DNA from: Psychrobacter sp. TAE2020
GTDB taxonomy: Bacteria > Pseudomonadota > Gammaproteobacteria > Pseudomonadales > Moraxellaceae
Length of the DNA: 64,000 nt
Direction of reading: 5' to 3'
Assembly (NCBI RefSeq): GCF_018919485.1
Contig: NZ_JAHLMU010000001.1
Span: 1,682,893-1,746,892 of the forward strand
Shown: in pieces, positions 1 to 10,244 of the stretch
Numbering within the stretch: position 1 is the first letter of the stretch
How the letters are laid out: every line of letters starts with the position of its first letter
Notes under the pieces: generated by a model
Database searches by the model: none
What the model was told of the DNA's origin: nothing
Seen by the model: the letters and a program-made list of their open reading frames with translations, nothing else
Position numbers and translations under genes: made by a program

Positions 1-1
1 G

Positions 2-3000
2 GTATTAATGCCTAATAACCCTCGTGGTGGTGGTATATCACGTCAAATCTCTGGCAAACTTCGTGAAGACATGAAACGTATGCTAGGTAGTCTTGATTTA
101 GAAAAAGGTATGAGTGTCATCATTCGCACTGCTGGTATTGGTAAGACTCAAGAGGACTTGCAACACGATCTCAACCATCTACTAAACATCTGGCAAGCCA
201 TTCAAGAGCAAAATCAAAAGTATCCTTCACCACGTTTAGTGCATCAAGAAGCAGGGGTGGTTACTCGTGCTGTGCGCGATTATCTGCGTGATGATATCGC
301 TGAGATCTGGATCGATAATGAAAATGCTTATATTGAAGCGGCTGGTTTCATCGATGCGGTAATGCCTAAACAAGCTGAAAAACTACGCAAATACACTGAC
401 TATGAGCCGATGTTTTCGCGTTTCAATATCGAAAAGCAAATCGAAACCGCTTATCAGCGTGAAGTTCGTCTGCCCTCCGGTGGCTCAATCGTCATTGATC
501 AAACGGAAGCTTTGGTGTCTATCGATATCAACTCTGCTAAGTCAACTAAAGGCTCAGATGTCGCTGAAACGGCTTATCACACTAATCTAGAAGCCGCTGA
601 TGAGATCGCTCGTCAGCTGCGCTTGCGTGATATGGGTGGTTTGATTGTCATTGATTTTATTGACATGAATGACAACAAGCATCAAAAAGAAGTTGAAAAA
701 CGCCTTGTAGATGCCACTAAATACGACCGAGCACGAGTACAATTTGGTGACATCTCTAAGTTCGGTTTGATGGAAATGAGTCGTCAGCGTCTACGCCCTT
801 CATTAGAAGAGTCTACGGGCTATATCTGTCCTCGTTGTCATGGTAATGGCATGATTCGCGACTTGCGTTCGCTATCCCTATCTATCATGCGTCAGATTGA
901 ACAGATTGCCCTAAAAGAACGTCAAGGCGAAGTACAAGCTGAAGTGCCAACTGATATTGCTGCTTTTTTACTAAACGAAAAGCGCGATAGCTTAGTTTAT
1001 CTTGAGCAGGACAGTGGCACGCGTATTACCATCTTGCCGCATGCTCACCTTGAGTCACCCAATTTCAAGCTACACTTCAATCGTGATGGCTTTGCCCCAT
1101 CGAGTTACGAGCGCATCACTGACACTCAGCAGCAAGAGCATAGCGATCTTGGCTATAATGTTGATTGGCAAACGGCTGAAAAAGAACGCCCTGAACAGCA
1201 ACCAACTCGTCAGCCGCTAAGAACTAGCGATAGTAAAAACAGTAGCTCAAACAGCCCTGCTACTAGCCCTCAACAAAGTGGGCAAAATGCTAGTACGGTT
1301 AGCCATAGCAATGAGCATCGTAATAATAGTAAAAACAATAATGCTGCTGCTACGACGCCTACTCACGCTCAGCAGGATTCTGCTGTGTCGCCTAACGTTC
1401 AAGCGGCAGCAGTAGCTGTAGCGGCTCAAAATCCTGTTAGTCCAGCGCAGCCACAGGCCGTTGCTTGGTTATCTAATCTGTTCGCTCAAGCACCACAAGC
1501 GCAAACCACCAGTAGTGTCAGCAGTCGTGATGCTGCTGAAGCTATCGAAACCTTAGTTAATACTGGGGCCAAAAGTTTAGGCTCATTTGGCCAAGTCGAT
1601 AGCAGTGTTCTAACGCCTACTCAAGGTTCAGCAGCCACTCAACCAGATGCTAGCCAAAATAATGACGATGAGCAGCCATCAGATAGTAATCGTAAACCAA
1701 GCACTCGCAATAATGAGGGTGACACTGACGAGAGCAGCGATGACAAAAGAAGACGCAAGTCACGCAAATCTAGATCATCAAAGCCACGTCAAAGAAGAGA
1801 GCAGCGCGATGATAACGATGCACTAGATAGTACTAGTAGCGATAGCGATGCTGCTAATGACAACGACAACGATACCAAATCGTCTAATGATCAAGACCAG
1901 CGCAATGACAGTCAACGCTCTGAAAATAAACGTCCAAACGATCGTAATCGCAATAATCGTCAAGACCGTAGCACTGATGCCGATACTAATTCTGAGCGTA
2001 AGGACAGTACTACCGCTTCTGATGAGCAAGCTCGTGCTAAACGTAAGCCACACAGTCAACGTAGCTCACGCGGTACTCTTGAACGCAATGAGACTTTGAC
2101 CACTGCCAGCACTAACAATGATGGCAAGCATACTGCTAATGACAATCGTAATAGTCAATCGGCTGCTGCGCGTCGTAATCAGAACCCAAACGAGGTTGTG
2201 CTGCAAGTAAACGAAGCGCCAGCAAAACTTAAATCGCCGGAAGTAGTGCATCTGTCTTTAGACGACAGCAAATCTACACGAATGAATCATAAGTCTGCTG
2301 CGCCGCAAAATGCTGAGCCTTCCGCTAAAACAGTTGAAGTAGCCAAAGATAATAAAACTACCTCACCTAGTGAAGCGAAACCGCGCAATGAGTCTGATAA
2401 TGTCAAATCTGGTAATACTCAGTCTGGCAATGATAAAGTCGCTGATACGGATATCAATATTGATACTAATATTGTCAATAGTATTGATACTGATGTCGAT
2501 ACGGATACAGCACATCAATCAGCTGCTACCGATCAAACCCAAGCTGACTCTAGCGAAGATCAACTAGCTCAAGACAATGTACAGCAATCTAGTAGCAAAC
2601 CAGTAGCGCAGCAAGAAACTACAACGACTCAACCTAATCACAGCTCGCAGCCTAATGACAATATTGCCAATACTGACAGTCAAGCACTAGCTGAAGCAGT
2701 CTCAACGCCAGTAGTCACTACTGAAACTTCGCAAGCTGACACTACTGTCACAGAAAGCGTAGTTACAGAAATCCCAGCTACTGAAGCCGCTGCAAGCGAA
2801 GCGACCGTAGCCGAAGTTATAGAAGCTAAAGCTATTGAAGCGCCTGCGAGCAAAGCGACTGACGTTGCTGAAAAACCAGCTATTGAACTGACTCATGAAA
2901 CCCTATTTGCTAAGCGCTATGTGACGGCTAATAAGTTTGGCAAAGCTAGTAATGATCCTCGTATTATTCAGGCACAGCAACTACAAGGCAAAAATTCAGC

Positions 3001-3934
3001 GGTAGTTGAGCAGCCAGTAGCTACAAATGTTATAGCGGCAAGCGCAGATATACCGGCTATTCGTGGTACGGTTGGCGATTTTATCCGCGCTACTCTAGCG
3101 GACGGACAAACCCGTTTAGCTGATGAAGGGATAATTAACTGTTTCATCGCTGCTATTGCTGAGTATAAGCACCAAGCAACCGCTCAAGTACAGAGCGCAG
3201 ATGTTGTGACTGAGGATACGGATAGCCCTAAAGAGAGTGACAGTGATAGTAGCTTTAATTTTAGCAACTACGGTTATCAACCTTTGACAGCAGATTACTT
3301 GACTAGCTTTAAATCTATGACTGCCGCTGCTAGTCAGTTTGCAATGGAGCAAGGTAAAACTTCTGTACAGCCAACGGCAGTAAGCGCGCGCGCTAGTAAT
3401 GATCCACGTGGTCAGCATCCTAGTTTTCAGCCACAGCAGGCTCAGCCACAAGACAGTGCTGAAGCTGAGCAAGTTGAAAATGTAGACTCATCAGCTGTCG
3501 AAGTCGTGGATGCCCATCAAGTTACTGCAACCGCATTGACTGGTGCCACCCAAGCCGAAGATGTCAGTGCTGAGAGCGAGCAACTGCTACAAGCTGATGC
3601 TGACTTAAGGGCTGCAAGTAATCAATCACCGGATGCTGACTTATCGGATGCTTCTGCAAACGCTTTGCCAGCTGAGGGTTCTTTACCAGCTGAAGGCTCT
3701 TCACCAGAGCTATCGGTAAAAGAGGACAGCCAAGCCAGCAAGTCAAAAACCACTATTGCTAGCTATAAGAACATGATTGAGAATGTGGCTGAGCAATTAC
3801 TGCCACAAACGGGCATGTTTAATTTGACTACGGCAAAAGTACCAAAGGCTCGCACTCGTAAACCTAAGACTGAGCATAAGAAGCCTACACAAGCTGAGAA
3901 AGCAGAGACTGATGACTCAGATAGTGAGAGCTAA
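2..3934 (+). CDS. rne: Ribonuclease E, 3' part of gene (start lies before the window)
   Basis: Endoribonuclease E, the core of the RNA degradosome, which cuts single-stranded AU-rich RNA. The frame is open from base 2, and the first methionine (base 8) aligns with about residue 131 of E. coli RNase E, so the S1 domain is mostly outside the window. Numbering from that methionine, the catalytic metal-binding aspartates are D173 (in SIDINSA) and D216 (in IVIDFID), spaced 43 apart as D303/D346 in E. coli. The Zn-link CPRC lies at 274-277. After about residue 400 the protein is a roughly 900-residue low-complexity scaffold rich in N, D, S, Q, T and basic patches, longer than in E. coli. Two ASNDPR motifs occur at 980-985 and 1129-1134. 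A strong terminator follows. Confidence 0.96.
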   Translation, partial: VLMPNNPRGGGISRQISGKLREDMKRMLGSLDLEKGMSVIIRTAGIGKTQEDLQHDLNHLLNIWQAIQEQNQKYPSPRLVHQEAGVVTRAVRDYLRDDIAEIWIDNENAYIEAAGFIDAVMPKQAEKLRKYTDYEPMFSRFNIEKQIETAYQREVRLPSGGSIVIDQTEALVSIDINSAKSTKGSDVAETAYHTNLEAADEIARQLRLRDMGGLIVIDFIDMNDNKHQKEVEKRLVDATKYDRARVQFGDISKFGLMEMSRQRLRPSLEESTGYICPRCHGNGMIRDLRSLSLSIMRQIEQIALKERQGEVQAEVPTDIAAFLLNEKRDSLVYLEQDSGTRITILPHAHLESPNFKLHFNRDGFAPSSYERITDTQQQEHSDLGYNVDWQTAEKERPEQQPTRQPLRTSDSKNSSSNSPATSPQQSGQNASTVSHSNEHRNNSKNNNAAATTPTHAQQDSAVSPNVQAAAVAVAAQNPVSPAQPQAVAWLSNLFAQAPQAQTTSSVSSRDAAEAIETLVNTGAKSLGSFGQVDSSVLTPTQGSAATQPDASQNNDDEQPSDSNRKPSTRNNEGDTDESSDDKRRRKSRKSRSSKPRQRREQRDDNDALDSTSSDSDAANDNDNDTKSSNDQDQRNDSQRSENKRPNDRNRNNRQDRSTDADTNSERKDSTTASDEQARAKRKPHSQRSSRGTLERNETLTTASTNNDGKHTANDNRNSQSAAARRNQNPNEVVLQVNEAPAKLKSPEVVHLSLDDSKSTRMNHKSAAPQNAEPSAKTVEVAKDNKTTSPSEAKPRNESDNVKSGNTQSGNDKVADTDINIDTNIVNSIDTDVDTDTAHQSAATDQTQADSSEDQLAQDNVQQSSSKPVAQQETTTTQPNHSSQPNDNIANTDSQALAEAVSTPVVTTETSQADTTVTESVVTEIPATEAAASEATVAEVIEAKAIEAPASKATDVAEKPAIELTHETLFAKRYVTANKFGKASNDPRIIQAQQLQGKNSAVVEQPVATNVIAASADIPAIRGTVGDFIRATLADGQTRLADEGIINCFIAAIAEYKHQATAQVQSADVVTEDTDSPKESDSDSSFNFSNYGYQPLTADYLTSFKSMTAAASQFAMEQGKTSVQPTAVSARASNDPRGQHPSFQPQQAQPQDSAEAEQVENVDSSAVEVVDAHQVTATALTGATQAEDVSAESEQLLQADADLRAASNQSPDADLSDASANALPAEGSLPAEGSSPELSVKEDSQASKSKTTIASYKNMIENVAEQLLPQTGMFNLTTAKVPKARTRKPKTEHKKPTQAEKAETDDSDSES

Positions 3935-3980
3935 TAACTAGTACTTGTTATTAGCAGATCCTAAACGTACGTAAGAAAAA

Positions 3981-4011
3981 GCCCCGAAACTTAATAGTTT
4001 CGGGGCTTTTT
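3981..4011. terminator. Rho-independent terminator, bidirectional, rne / DUF808 gene
   Basis: A perfect 10-bp stem (GCCCCGAAAC / GTTTCGGGGC) with a 6-nt loop is followed by five T on the plus strand and preceded by five A. It can end rne on the plus strand and the convergent DUF808 gene on the minus strand. Confidence 0.93.
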
Positions 4012-4115
4012 ATATGCTATAGGATAAACTGTACAGCGTTACTCATCTTAGTTATAACAGTTGGTAGCGTAACCTAAAACTGCCATAGCTATCCTCATAA
4101 CGGTTACTTTTAACT

Positions 4116-5036
4116 TTAATGAAGAGCTGATTTGCCACCGCGTATCTTGCCAATAATAGTGACAATAGCGACTACTATCACCCCTACTACTAAGCCGACT
4201 AAGCCATTAAGTAAAGTAGTAGTTACTGTTTCGAATACTCCAGTCAAATGAGCAATATCTTCTACGCCATGATGCAAAAATCCTATACCGTGAACTAAGA
4301 TACCACCGCCTACTAAGAACATCGCTAAAGTACCAGCAATAGATAAGAACTTCATTAGCTTTGGCGCTGCTGCTAATAAAAAGTCACCGATTTTTTGTTT
4401 AATACTACTGCTCTGTTTTTTGAGATAAAGCCCTAAATCATCTATCTTAACGATACCTGCAACTAGTCCATAAACCCCAACGGTGATGACAATCGCTACA
4501 ATAGACAGGACTAAGGTTTTAGTTAATAAATTTGCACCGGCTGCCGCCCCTAAGGTAATGACAATAATTTCTGCTGAAAGAACAAAGTCAGTACGTACTG
4601 CACCTTTTATTTTCTGCTTTTCAAAAGCTACCAAATCTATAGTGTCATCCGCATTAGCTTGTCTGCGCGCATTCTGCTCTTCATCATGCGGTAGAATATG
4701 TGGCCAAAACCTATGGATAACTTTTTCCGCTCCCTCATAAGCTAAATACAGTCCACCACACATCAATAAAAAAGTCACTAATGGGGGATATATAGTGCTG
4801 ATCAATAACGCTGCTGGCACTAATATTAGCTTATTGATGAATGAGCCTTTTGCTACTGCCCAAACAACCGGTAGCTCACGATCTGCTTTGACCCCAGTGA
4901 CTTGTTCAGCATTGAGTGCTAAATCATCACCCAATACCCCTGCGGTCTTTTTAGCAGCAACCTTAGTCATGACCGAAACATCATCTAATATTACACTGAT
5001 GTCATCGAGCAGCATTAATAAACTAGCACCTGCCAT
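4116..5036 (-). CDS. DUF808 family inner-membrane protein (YedI-like)
   Basis: A 306-residue integral membrane protein resembling E. coli YedI (DUF808). The N-terminus MAGASLLMLLDDISVILDD, the segment KKTAGVLGDDLALNA and the GVKADRELPVVW motif are hallmarks of this family. Hydrophobic segments lie around residues 70-105, 155-200 and 235-300. The function of the family is unknown. The start at the ATG matches the conserved family N-terminus. It stands alone, convergent with rne, sharing the terminator between them. The name is well supported; any function would be a guess. Confidence 0.88.
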   Translation of the reverse strand: MAGASLLMLLDDISVILDDVSVMTKVAAKKTAGVLGDDLALNAEQVTGVKADRELPVVWAVAKGSFINKLILVPAALLISTIYPPLVTFLLMCGGLYLAYEGAEKVIHRFWPHILPHDEEQNARRQANADDTIDLVAFEKQKIKGAVRTDFVLSAEIIVITLGAAAGANLLTKTLVLSIVAIVITVGVYGLVAGIVKIDDLGLYLKKQSSSIKQKIGDFLLAAAPKLMKFLSIAGTLAMFLVGGGILVHGIGFLHHGVEDIAHLTGVFETVTTTLLNGLVGLVVGVIVVAIVTIIGKIRGGKSALH

Positions 5037-5824
5037 AGATATTCCTTAATTGAGAGTAGTTTGGATAGATTGTTTACGAGTAGCCTACGTAGCTGCTATA
5101 ACCTTAGGCACAACTTTTGCAATCATTTGGTAATAATGCTGTTAGTGACGATAGTTATAATAGTAAGCTTAGCGAATGCAGACTGTTTATTATCAGTAGC
5201 CTACCTATAGCGACGCTTATATTAAATAGTAACAATGTATTTTATTTTTATGTCTATGTTTCTGTTTGCTTGTTTATAGTGGAGTTTAATCCGTGCTTAT
5301 CTGGCTTATGCCAACCTTAGCTTGTACTACAAGAGGTGGTTGGCTGCTATTTTAAAAAAATATGCTAATATACAAGGTTTTATTACTTTACTGATAATCA
5401 CCATATACAAAATATGCAAAAATTATGCCGAATAATCACAACGCTACTGCCGACTAACTATTTTTAGTTTAGGTGCGGTTAAGTAATTGACCACAACACT
5501 TATACGCTGTTGATAGAGACTGTTTGTTAGGCACTGATTCTATAATAACTTCCAGTTCCAACTATCTATCTTATTGATCATAAAATGATGATTTTAGCTC
5601 AGTACCGGCAATAAGAGTCTTGTCCCCGTACCTACGGTTTTTGCTTAGACTAGAACACAGCTTTGATAAATCATTAGCTATCAGCAGGGTCTACTTGTGC
5701 AAGTTTAACCCTTCCTAATAGGTTTTAGCTTAGCGTTTTGTCGCTAGTATTATCTGCTTTATTTCTTTATATCATATTATTTTTTTATATCACATATAGG
5801 CACTTGGCCTACAGGAAACCTTTT
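5037..5824. other. Long non-coding gap between DUF808 gene and dsbC
   Basis: About 790 bases, AT-rich, between divergent genes. A 67-codon open frame at 5117-5320 has no recognisable motif and no good ribosome site, so I do not call it. No tRNA, riboswitch or repeat was recognised. It must hold the promoters of both flanking genes, but none is distinctive. Confidence 0.5.
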
Positions 5825-6682
5825 ATGTCCCTATTTTCAGCTACTAAAGCCCACTCAACTACTCAGAAGCTCTCTCGTAGTAAACTGACGCAGGCTATGA
5901 TGAGTACGCTATTAGTCATTGCTGCAGTAGGCTGTTCAAATAAAGAGGCTGACGCTACTAATAATAGCACTACCATTGACGGCACCCCAACTACTCAAAA
6001 TACTAGCACCATTGCAAAAGCTAGCGATTCTGCGGTAGTGACAGCATTACAGACCAACCTAAAAGCTTCTGGGATTGAAGAAAAAATTATCTCAGCGGTA
6101 CCTACTGATATGCCAGGTATTTACTGGGTATCCGGTGAAGGGGTTCCACCGTTTTTTGCGGACAAGGCGGGTAAACATATTATTCAAGGTCAAATTATTG
6201 CTGTGGGTCAGCAAACACCCGTAGATATCAGTGCTGCTCTAGTAGCTGCTACCGCCAAACAGGCCCTAGCAGCAGTCGATAAAAAAGACATGATTATATA
6301 CCCAGCAGTAGGCAAAACTAAATCTGTGCTCTATGCCTTTACTGATGCTGATTGTGGCTACTGCCGTAAAATGCATGAAGAGATGGCTGATATTAATGCA
6401 CGTGGTATAGAAGTGCGTTATTTAGCTTGGCCTCGTAGTCAAGAAACTATCCCTAAAATGGAAGCTATTTGGTGTAGCGAAGATCGTAATGCAGCTATGG
6501 ATCAAGCGAAGATGGGCGCTAGTGTGCAAGGCCCTAGTTGTAAAAATCCCGTTGAACAGCAGCTGGCCTTAGGTGCAGCGCTCGGTGTACGCGGGACCCC
6601 TGCGGTATTTACTGAAACGGGCGAGCAAGTTGGTGGTTATTTACCAGCAGCGCAACTGGCACAAGCACTTGGCATTAGCTAA
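5825..6682 (+). CDS. dsbC: Thiol:disulfide interchange protein DsbC, possibly lipid-anchored
   Basis: A periplasmic disulfide isomerase that reshuffles wrong disulfide bonds; in the family it is kept reduced by DsbD, also present in this window. The ATG at 5825 is chosen because AGGAAAC lies about 8 nt upstream; a longer TTG start at 5738 would add 29 hydrophobic residues in front of the real signal. The N-terminal signal ends in AAVGCSN, a plausible lipobox, which would make this a membrane-anchored form. A linker of about 30 Thr/Asn-rich residues follows, then the dimerisation domain (RVSGEGVPPFF-like region), and the thioredoxin fold with active site CGYC in DADCGYCRKM and the cis-proline in GTPAVF. 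It precedes hom, as in pseudomonads. Confidence 0.92.
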   Translation: MSLFSATKAHSTTQKLSRSKLTQAMMSTLLVIAAVGCSNKEADATNNSTTIDGTPTTQNTSTIAKASDSAVVTALQTNLKASGIEEKIISAVPTDMPGIYWVSGEGVPPFFADKAGKHIIQGQIIAVGQQTPVDISAALVAATAKQALAAVDKKDMIIYPAVGKTKSVLYAFTDADCGYCRKMHEEMADINARGIEVRYLAWPRSQETIPKMEAIWCSEDRNAAMDQAKMGASVQGPSCKNPVEQQLALGAALGVRGTPAVFTETGEQVGGYLPAAQLAQALGIS

Positions 6683-6734
6683 AAAGCATTGGTTGAAAAG
6701 TATTAATCAAAAGCTATCAAATGTAAGCTTTTAG

Positions 6735-6769
6735 GGGTTAGTCGATACCTTATCTACTAACCCTTTATT
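6735..6769 (+). terminator. Possible terminator after dsbC
   Basis: GGGTTAGT and ACTAACCC form an 8-bp stem with a 13-nt loop, followed by TTTATT. The U-tract is imperfect, so this is moderate evidence. If real, dsbC and hom are separate transcripts. Confidence 0.5.
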
Positions 6770-7031
6770 CTAACAACGCTTTAGTGATTGCAGATGCTTG
6801 GCGATATGATACGATAAAGCAAGATGCCGATCAGCTTGTTACTAAGCATGCTATTATCAGTATAGAGCTATAAGAATACAACTGTTGACATTGGGCTATA
6901 AAAACTAAGCTGTTATCACCTTTATACCCTAATCATTAGGGGTCTAAGCGTTAATCAGCCTAATTACTAACTCCACTTCCCCCTTATTTCTATTTAATTA
7001 CTTTTTATTAATCTAATCTCTTGAGGATACT
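6770..7031. other. dsbC-hom intergenic region
   Basis: With the hairpin before it, about 350 bases separate dsbC and hom. The rest is AT-rich with no open frame of note. It probably holds the hom promoter; a GAGGA ribosome site sits directly before the GTG start. No leader peptide with runs of Thr/Ile codons was recognised. Confidence 0.4.
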
Positions 7032-8405
7032 GTGAGCAAATCCATCAAACTAGCGATACTAGGCCTAGGTACTGTCGGTACAGGCGTCATCAATCTAATC
7101 AGCGATAATTTAGACGAACTAAAGCGTCGCAGTGGTCATGATATTATTATTACCGAAGTCGGCACCCGTCGTCAGCGTGATGATATTGATCCTGATATCA
7201 CCCAAAATAGTGATTTAATGGCTATTGCGGCTAGTGATAATGTTGATATCGTTATCGAAGTGATTGGCGGTACTACTCTTGCCAAAGATATCATCTTACA
7301 CGCTATCAAAAATGGCAAACATGTAGTTACCGCTAATAAAGCGCTACTTGCCGAACATGGTAATGAGATTTTTGCCTTAGCTGAAGCCAATAATGTACAT
7401 GTAGCTTATGAAGCAGCAGTGGCGGGTGGCATTCCTATAATCAAAGTCATGCGCGAAGCTTTAGCGGCTAACAAGGTTGGCTGGCTGGCGGGTATTATTA
7501 ATGGTACTGGCAACTTTATCATGACTGAGATGCGTGACAAGGGTCGTCCGTTCGCTGAGGTACTAGCTGAAGCTCAGGAGCTTGGTTATGCCGAAGCGGA
7601 TCCTACATTCGATGTCGAAGGTATCGATGCGGCGCACAAACTAGCACTTCTGGCCTCCATCGCTTTCGGTATTCCATTACAGTTTGACCAAGTGTACTGT
7701 GAAGGTATTACTGATATTACTTTGCAAGACGTCAATTATGCTGAAGAGCTAGGCTATCGTATCAAGCACGTGGGCTTTGCAGTACGTCGTGATGGCAATG
7801 CTAATAGCAATGGTACTGACCAAACTAATTCAGATAGTGCCGGTATTGAGCTACGTGTTCATCCTACACTGATTCCGCAGAATACTTTATTAGCTAACGT
7901 TAATGGAGTCAAAAATGCGGTATTGGTTAACTCGCATCCGCTCGGACAAACTTTGTACTATGGCGACGGTGCTGGTGCTGGGGCGACGGCTTCAGCAGTA
8001 ATGGCTGATGTGATGGACTTAGTTCGTGTGCTAGGTTCAGAAGCTGATAGCAGTCATACTGAAACTAATCATGGCCATCATGTTCCTCATTTAGGTTTTA
8101 TACCTGATCAACTATCAGATACGCCAATATTGCGCGCAGAACAGATGATTACTGGCTACTATCTACGTGTACATGCTTATGATAACCCTGGGGTATTGGC
8201 AGATATTACTCGTATCTTAAGTGATGCCGGTATCAATATCGACGCAATTTTGCAGAAACCTGCGCATAAGCTTGGGCAAGTGCCAGTTATTATTCTGACT
8301 TTGCCGGTAGTTGAAAGCCAAATGAATTTGGCTATCGAAAAGATTGAAAAACTAGAAGCAACTACTGGCAAAGTGATACGTATTCGCTTGGATGAGTTGG
8401 CTTAA
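7032..8405 (+). CDS. hom: Homoserine dehydrogenase
   Basis: Reduces L-aspartate-4-semialdehyde to homoserine with NAD(P)H, the branch point towards threonine and methionine. The 457-residue protein starts at GTG with GAGGA about 5 nt upstream. The Rossmann motif GLGTVG is at residues 11-16. The catalytic domain includes NGTGNFIMTEM and EADPTFDVEGIDAAHKLALL, which carries the family's catalytic Asp and Lys. A short Ser/Asn insert (around residues 257-268) interrupts the domain. A C-terminal ACT domain (about 375-455, with YDNPGVLADITRILSD) is the usual site for threonine feedback control. In pseudomonads thrC follows directly; here a thiolase gene follows instead, so thrC must be elsewhere. 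Confidence 0.96.
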   Translation: MSKSIKLAILGLGTVGTGVINLISDNLDELKRRSGHDIIITEVGTRRQRDDIDPDITQNSDLMAIAASDNVDIVIEVIGGTTLAKDIILHAIKNGKHVVTANKALLAEHGNEIFALAEANNVHVAYEAAVAGGIPIIKVMREALAANKVGWLAGIINGTGNFIMTEMRDKGRPFAEVLAEAQELGYAEADPTFDVEGIDAAHKLALLASIAFGIPLQFDQVYCEGITDITLQDVNYAEELGYRIKHVGFAVRRDGNANSNGTDQTNSDSAGIELRVHPTLIPQNTLLANVNGVKNAVLVNSHPLGQTLYYGDGAGAGATASAVMADVMDLVRVLGSEADSSHTETNHGHHVPHLGFIPDQLSDTPILRAEQMITGYYLRVHAYDNPGVLADITRILSDAGINIDAILQKPAHKLGQVPVIILTLPVVESQMNLAIEKIEKLEATTGKVIRIRLDELA

Positions 8406-8527
8406 TATTGACCGACAGGTGCGTACTATAATAAACATTTGCAGTCAAAACTTGTTATAACAGGTTTAAGCCTAGCTCATTACTAGACTAATCAATTTAT
8501 AAAAGTGTAAAAATAAGGGAAATAACT

Positions 8528-9709
8528 ATGTTGAATGATGCAGTTGTTATTGTTAATGGCGCACGTACACCAATGGGTGCTTTTCAGGGTGCCTTAAAAG
8601 ACGTCAGTGCAACAGATCTAGGGGCTGCGGCAATCAAAGCAGCGGTCGATCGTGCTGGAGTCAATGTCGATAGTATTGATGAAGTGATCATGGGCTGTAT
8701 TTTGACTGCTGGTCTTGGTCAAGGTCCTGCTCGTCAAGCAATGCGCAAAGCAGGTCTCAATGATGCTACTGGTGCTGTGACTATCAATAAGCTTTGTGGC
8801 TCTGGTCTTAAAGCTGTGATGCAAGCTCATGATGGCATTAAAGCTGGCAGTTTCAATGTTGCGGTCGCTGGTGGTATGGAATCGATGACTAATGCTCCTT
8901 ATATTATGCCAGGCGCGCGTAGTGGCTACCGTATGGGTCACAAAGAAGTCAAAGATCATATGTTTTTGGACGGTTTAGAAGATGCAGAAACCGGCAAGCT
9001 TATGGGTCAATTCGCTCAAGAGATGGCCGACCAAAAGGGCTATACCCGTGAGCAGATGGACGAGTTTGCCATTGAATCCTTAACTCGTGCGCTAACGGCT
9101 ATCAACGACGGCCACTTTAAAGATGAAATCACTGCGGTGACTTTTAACACTCGCAAAGGTGAAAAGACAGTCGATACCGATGAAGAGCCTGCCTTAGCTG
9201 ATGCCGAACGTATTCCTACTCTGCGTCCAGCTTTTTCTAAAGACGGTACTATTACTGCAGCTAATGCCAGTTCTATCTCAGATGGAGCTGCAGCTGTAGT
9301 GGTCATGCGAGAATCACAAGCTAAAGCGGAAGGCTTAGACTATCAAGCGCGTATCATTGCTACTGCTTCAAACTCGCGTCACCCTAGAGAATTCACTATT
9401 GCTCCTATCGGCGCTATCGAAAAAGTATTAGCCAATGCTGGCTGGTCAGTTGACGATGTCGATCTTTGGGAAATCAATGAAGCTTTTGCTATGGTAACTA
9501 TGGTGACTATGCAAGAACTAGCTATTGACCATGCCAAAGTAAATATCGAAGGTGGTGCTTGTGCTTTAGGTCATCCGGTAGGATGCTCTGGCGCTCGTAT
9601 CTTAATCACCTTAATGCACTCGTTACAGCGTACAGGTGGCAAAAAAGGCGTAGCTACTTTATGTATCGGCGGCGGCGAAGCAGTAGCCGTAGCTATCGAA
9701 CTGCCTTAA
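8528..9709 (+). CDS. Acetyl-CoA C-acetyltransferase (biosynthetic thiolase)
   Basis: Condenses two acetyl-CoA to acetoacetyl-CoA, or cleaves it, in fatty-acid/ketone-body or polyhydroxyalkanoate metabolism. The length of 393 residues is typical. The nucleophile is Cys90 in NKLCGSGLKAV; NEAFAM and GGACALGHPVGCSGARI carry the conserved Asn/His; and the C-terminal LCIGGGEAVAVAIE carries the second catalytic Cys. AAGGGAAATAACT precedes the ATG. No pha or atoDA genes are adjacent, so phaA versus atoB cannot be decided. It is monocistronic between hom and a terminator. Confidence 0.94.
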   Translation: MLNDAVVIVNGARTPMGAFQGALKDVSATDLGAAAIKAAVDRAGVNVDSIDEVIMGCILTAGLGQGPARQAMRKAGLNDATGAVTINKLCGSGLKAVMQAHDGIKAGSFNVAVAGGMESMTNAPYIMPGARSGYRMGHKEVKDHMFLDGLEDAETGKLMGQFAQEMADQKGYTREQMDEFAIESLTRALTAINDGHFKDEITAVTFNTRKGEKTVDTDEEPALADAERIPTLRPAFSKDGTITAANASSISDGAAAVVVMRESQAKAEGLDYQARIIATASNSRHPREFTIAPIGAIEKVLANAGWSVDDVDLWEINEAFAMVTMVTMQELAIDHAKVNIEGGACALGHPVGCSGARILITLMHSLQRTGGKKGVATLCIGGGEAVAVAIELP

Positions 9710-9808
9710 TAGCTTTTTATAATTGCTTTAGCTCTAAATTAGTAGCTGTAGTAATGGTAACTATTTTTAAATAGAGCCTCAAGTCTTTTAATCTTACATA
9801 TTTTTAAT

Positions 9809-9839
9809 AACCGCAGCGATTCATTCGTTGCGGTTTTTT
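9809..9839 (+). terminator. Rho-independent terminator after thiolase gene
   Basis: AACCGCAGCGA pairs with TCGTTGCGGTT (one G-U pair), with a short loop and six T after the stem. Confidence 0.88.
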
Positions 9840-10244
9840 AATTACTAAAGAAAAATTGCTACGGTCTTATGACACTGTAAGAATACGTTAACTTATACAA
9901 GTACGATGTTATTTTGTTTACAGCCTATTACACGCATTTACGTCTGATGCACACTTTGCTACCTCGCTCATATATCTCATCAAAAAACTGAATGCTATTA
10001 TCATTGCAAGTTAATGCAGTAGCAGCTAGTTAAGATGGCTATTAAAAATTTATGAACAGCCATTGAATTGCTGCGATATTAATAATAGCTAAAGCAGCAG
10101 TTTCGGTTATTAGCTATTGATAGCATTAAATATATTTGATAGTGTTTTTACTTAGTACTATTTTTAACACTATTTTTCTGAGATAAGATTTTAATAATCG
10201 TTTTTATACTATTTACTTATAACTTATATAAAAGGAAGAAAATA
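9840..10244. other. Intergenic region before the PRC/DUF2382 gene
   Basis: About 400 very AT-rich bases. No gene or RNA was recognised. AAAGGAAG lies about 9 nt before the ATG at 10245 and is a good ribosome site. Confidence 0.4.

Noticed and set aside
5117..5320. Possible small protein of 67 codons upstream of dsbC
   Set aside because: No ribosome site, no recognisable motif, AT-driven hydrophobic composition; looks like chance open frame.
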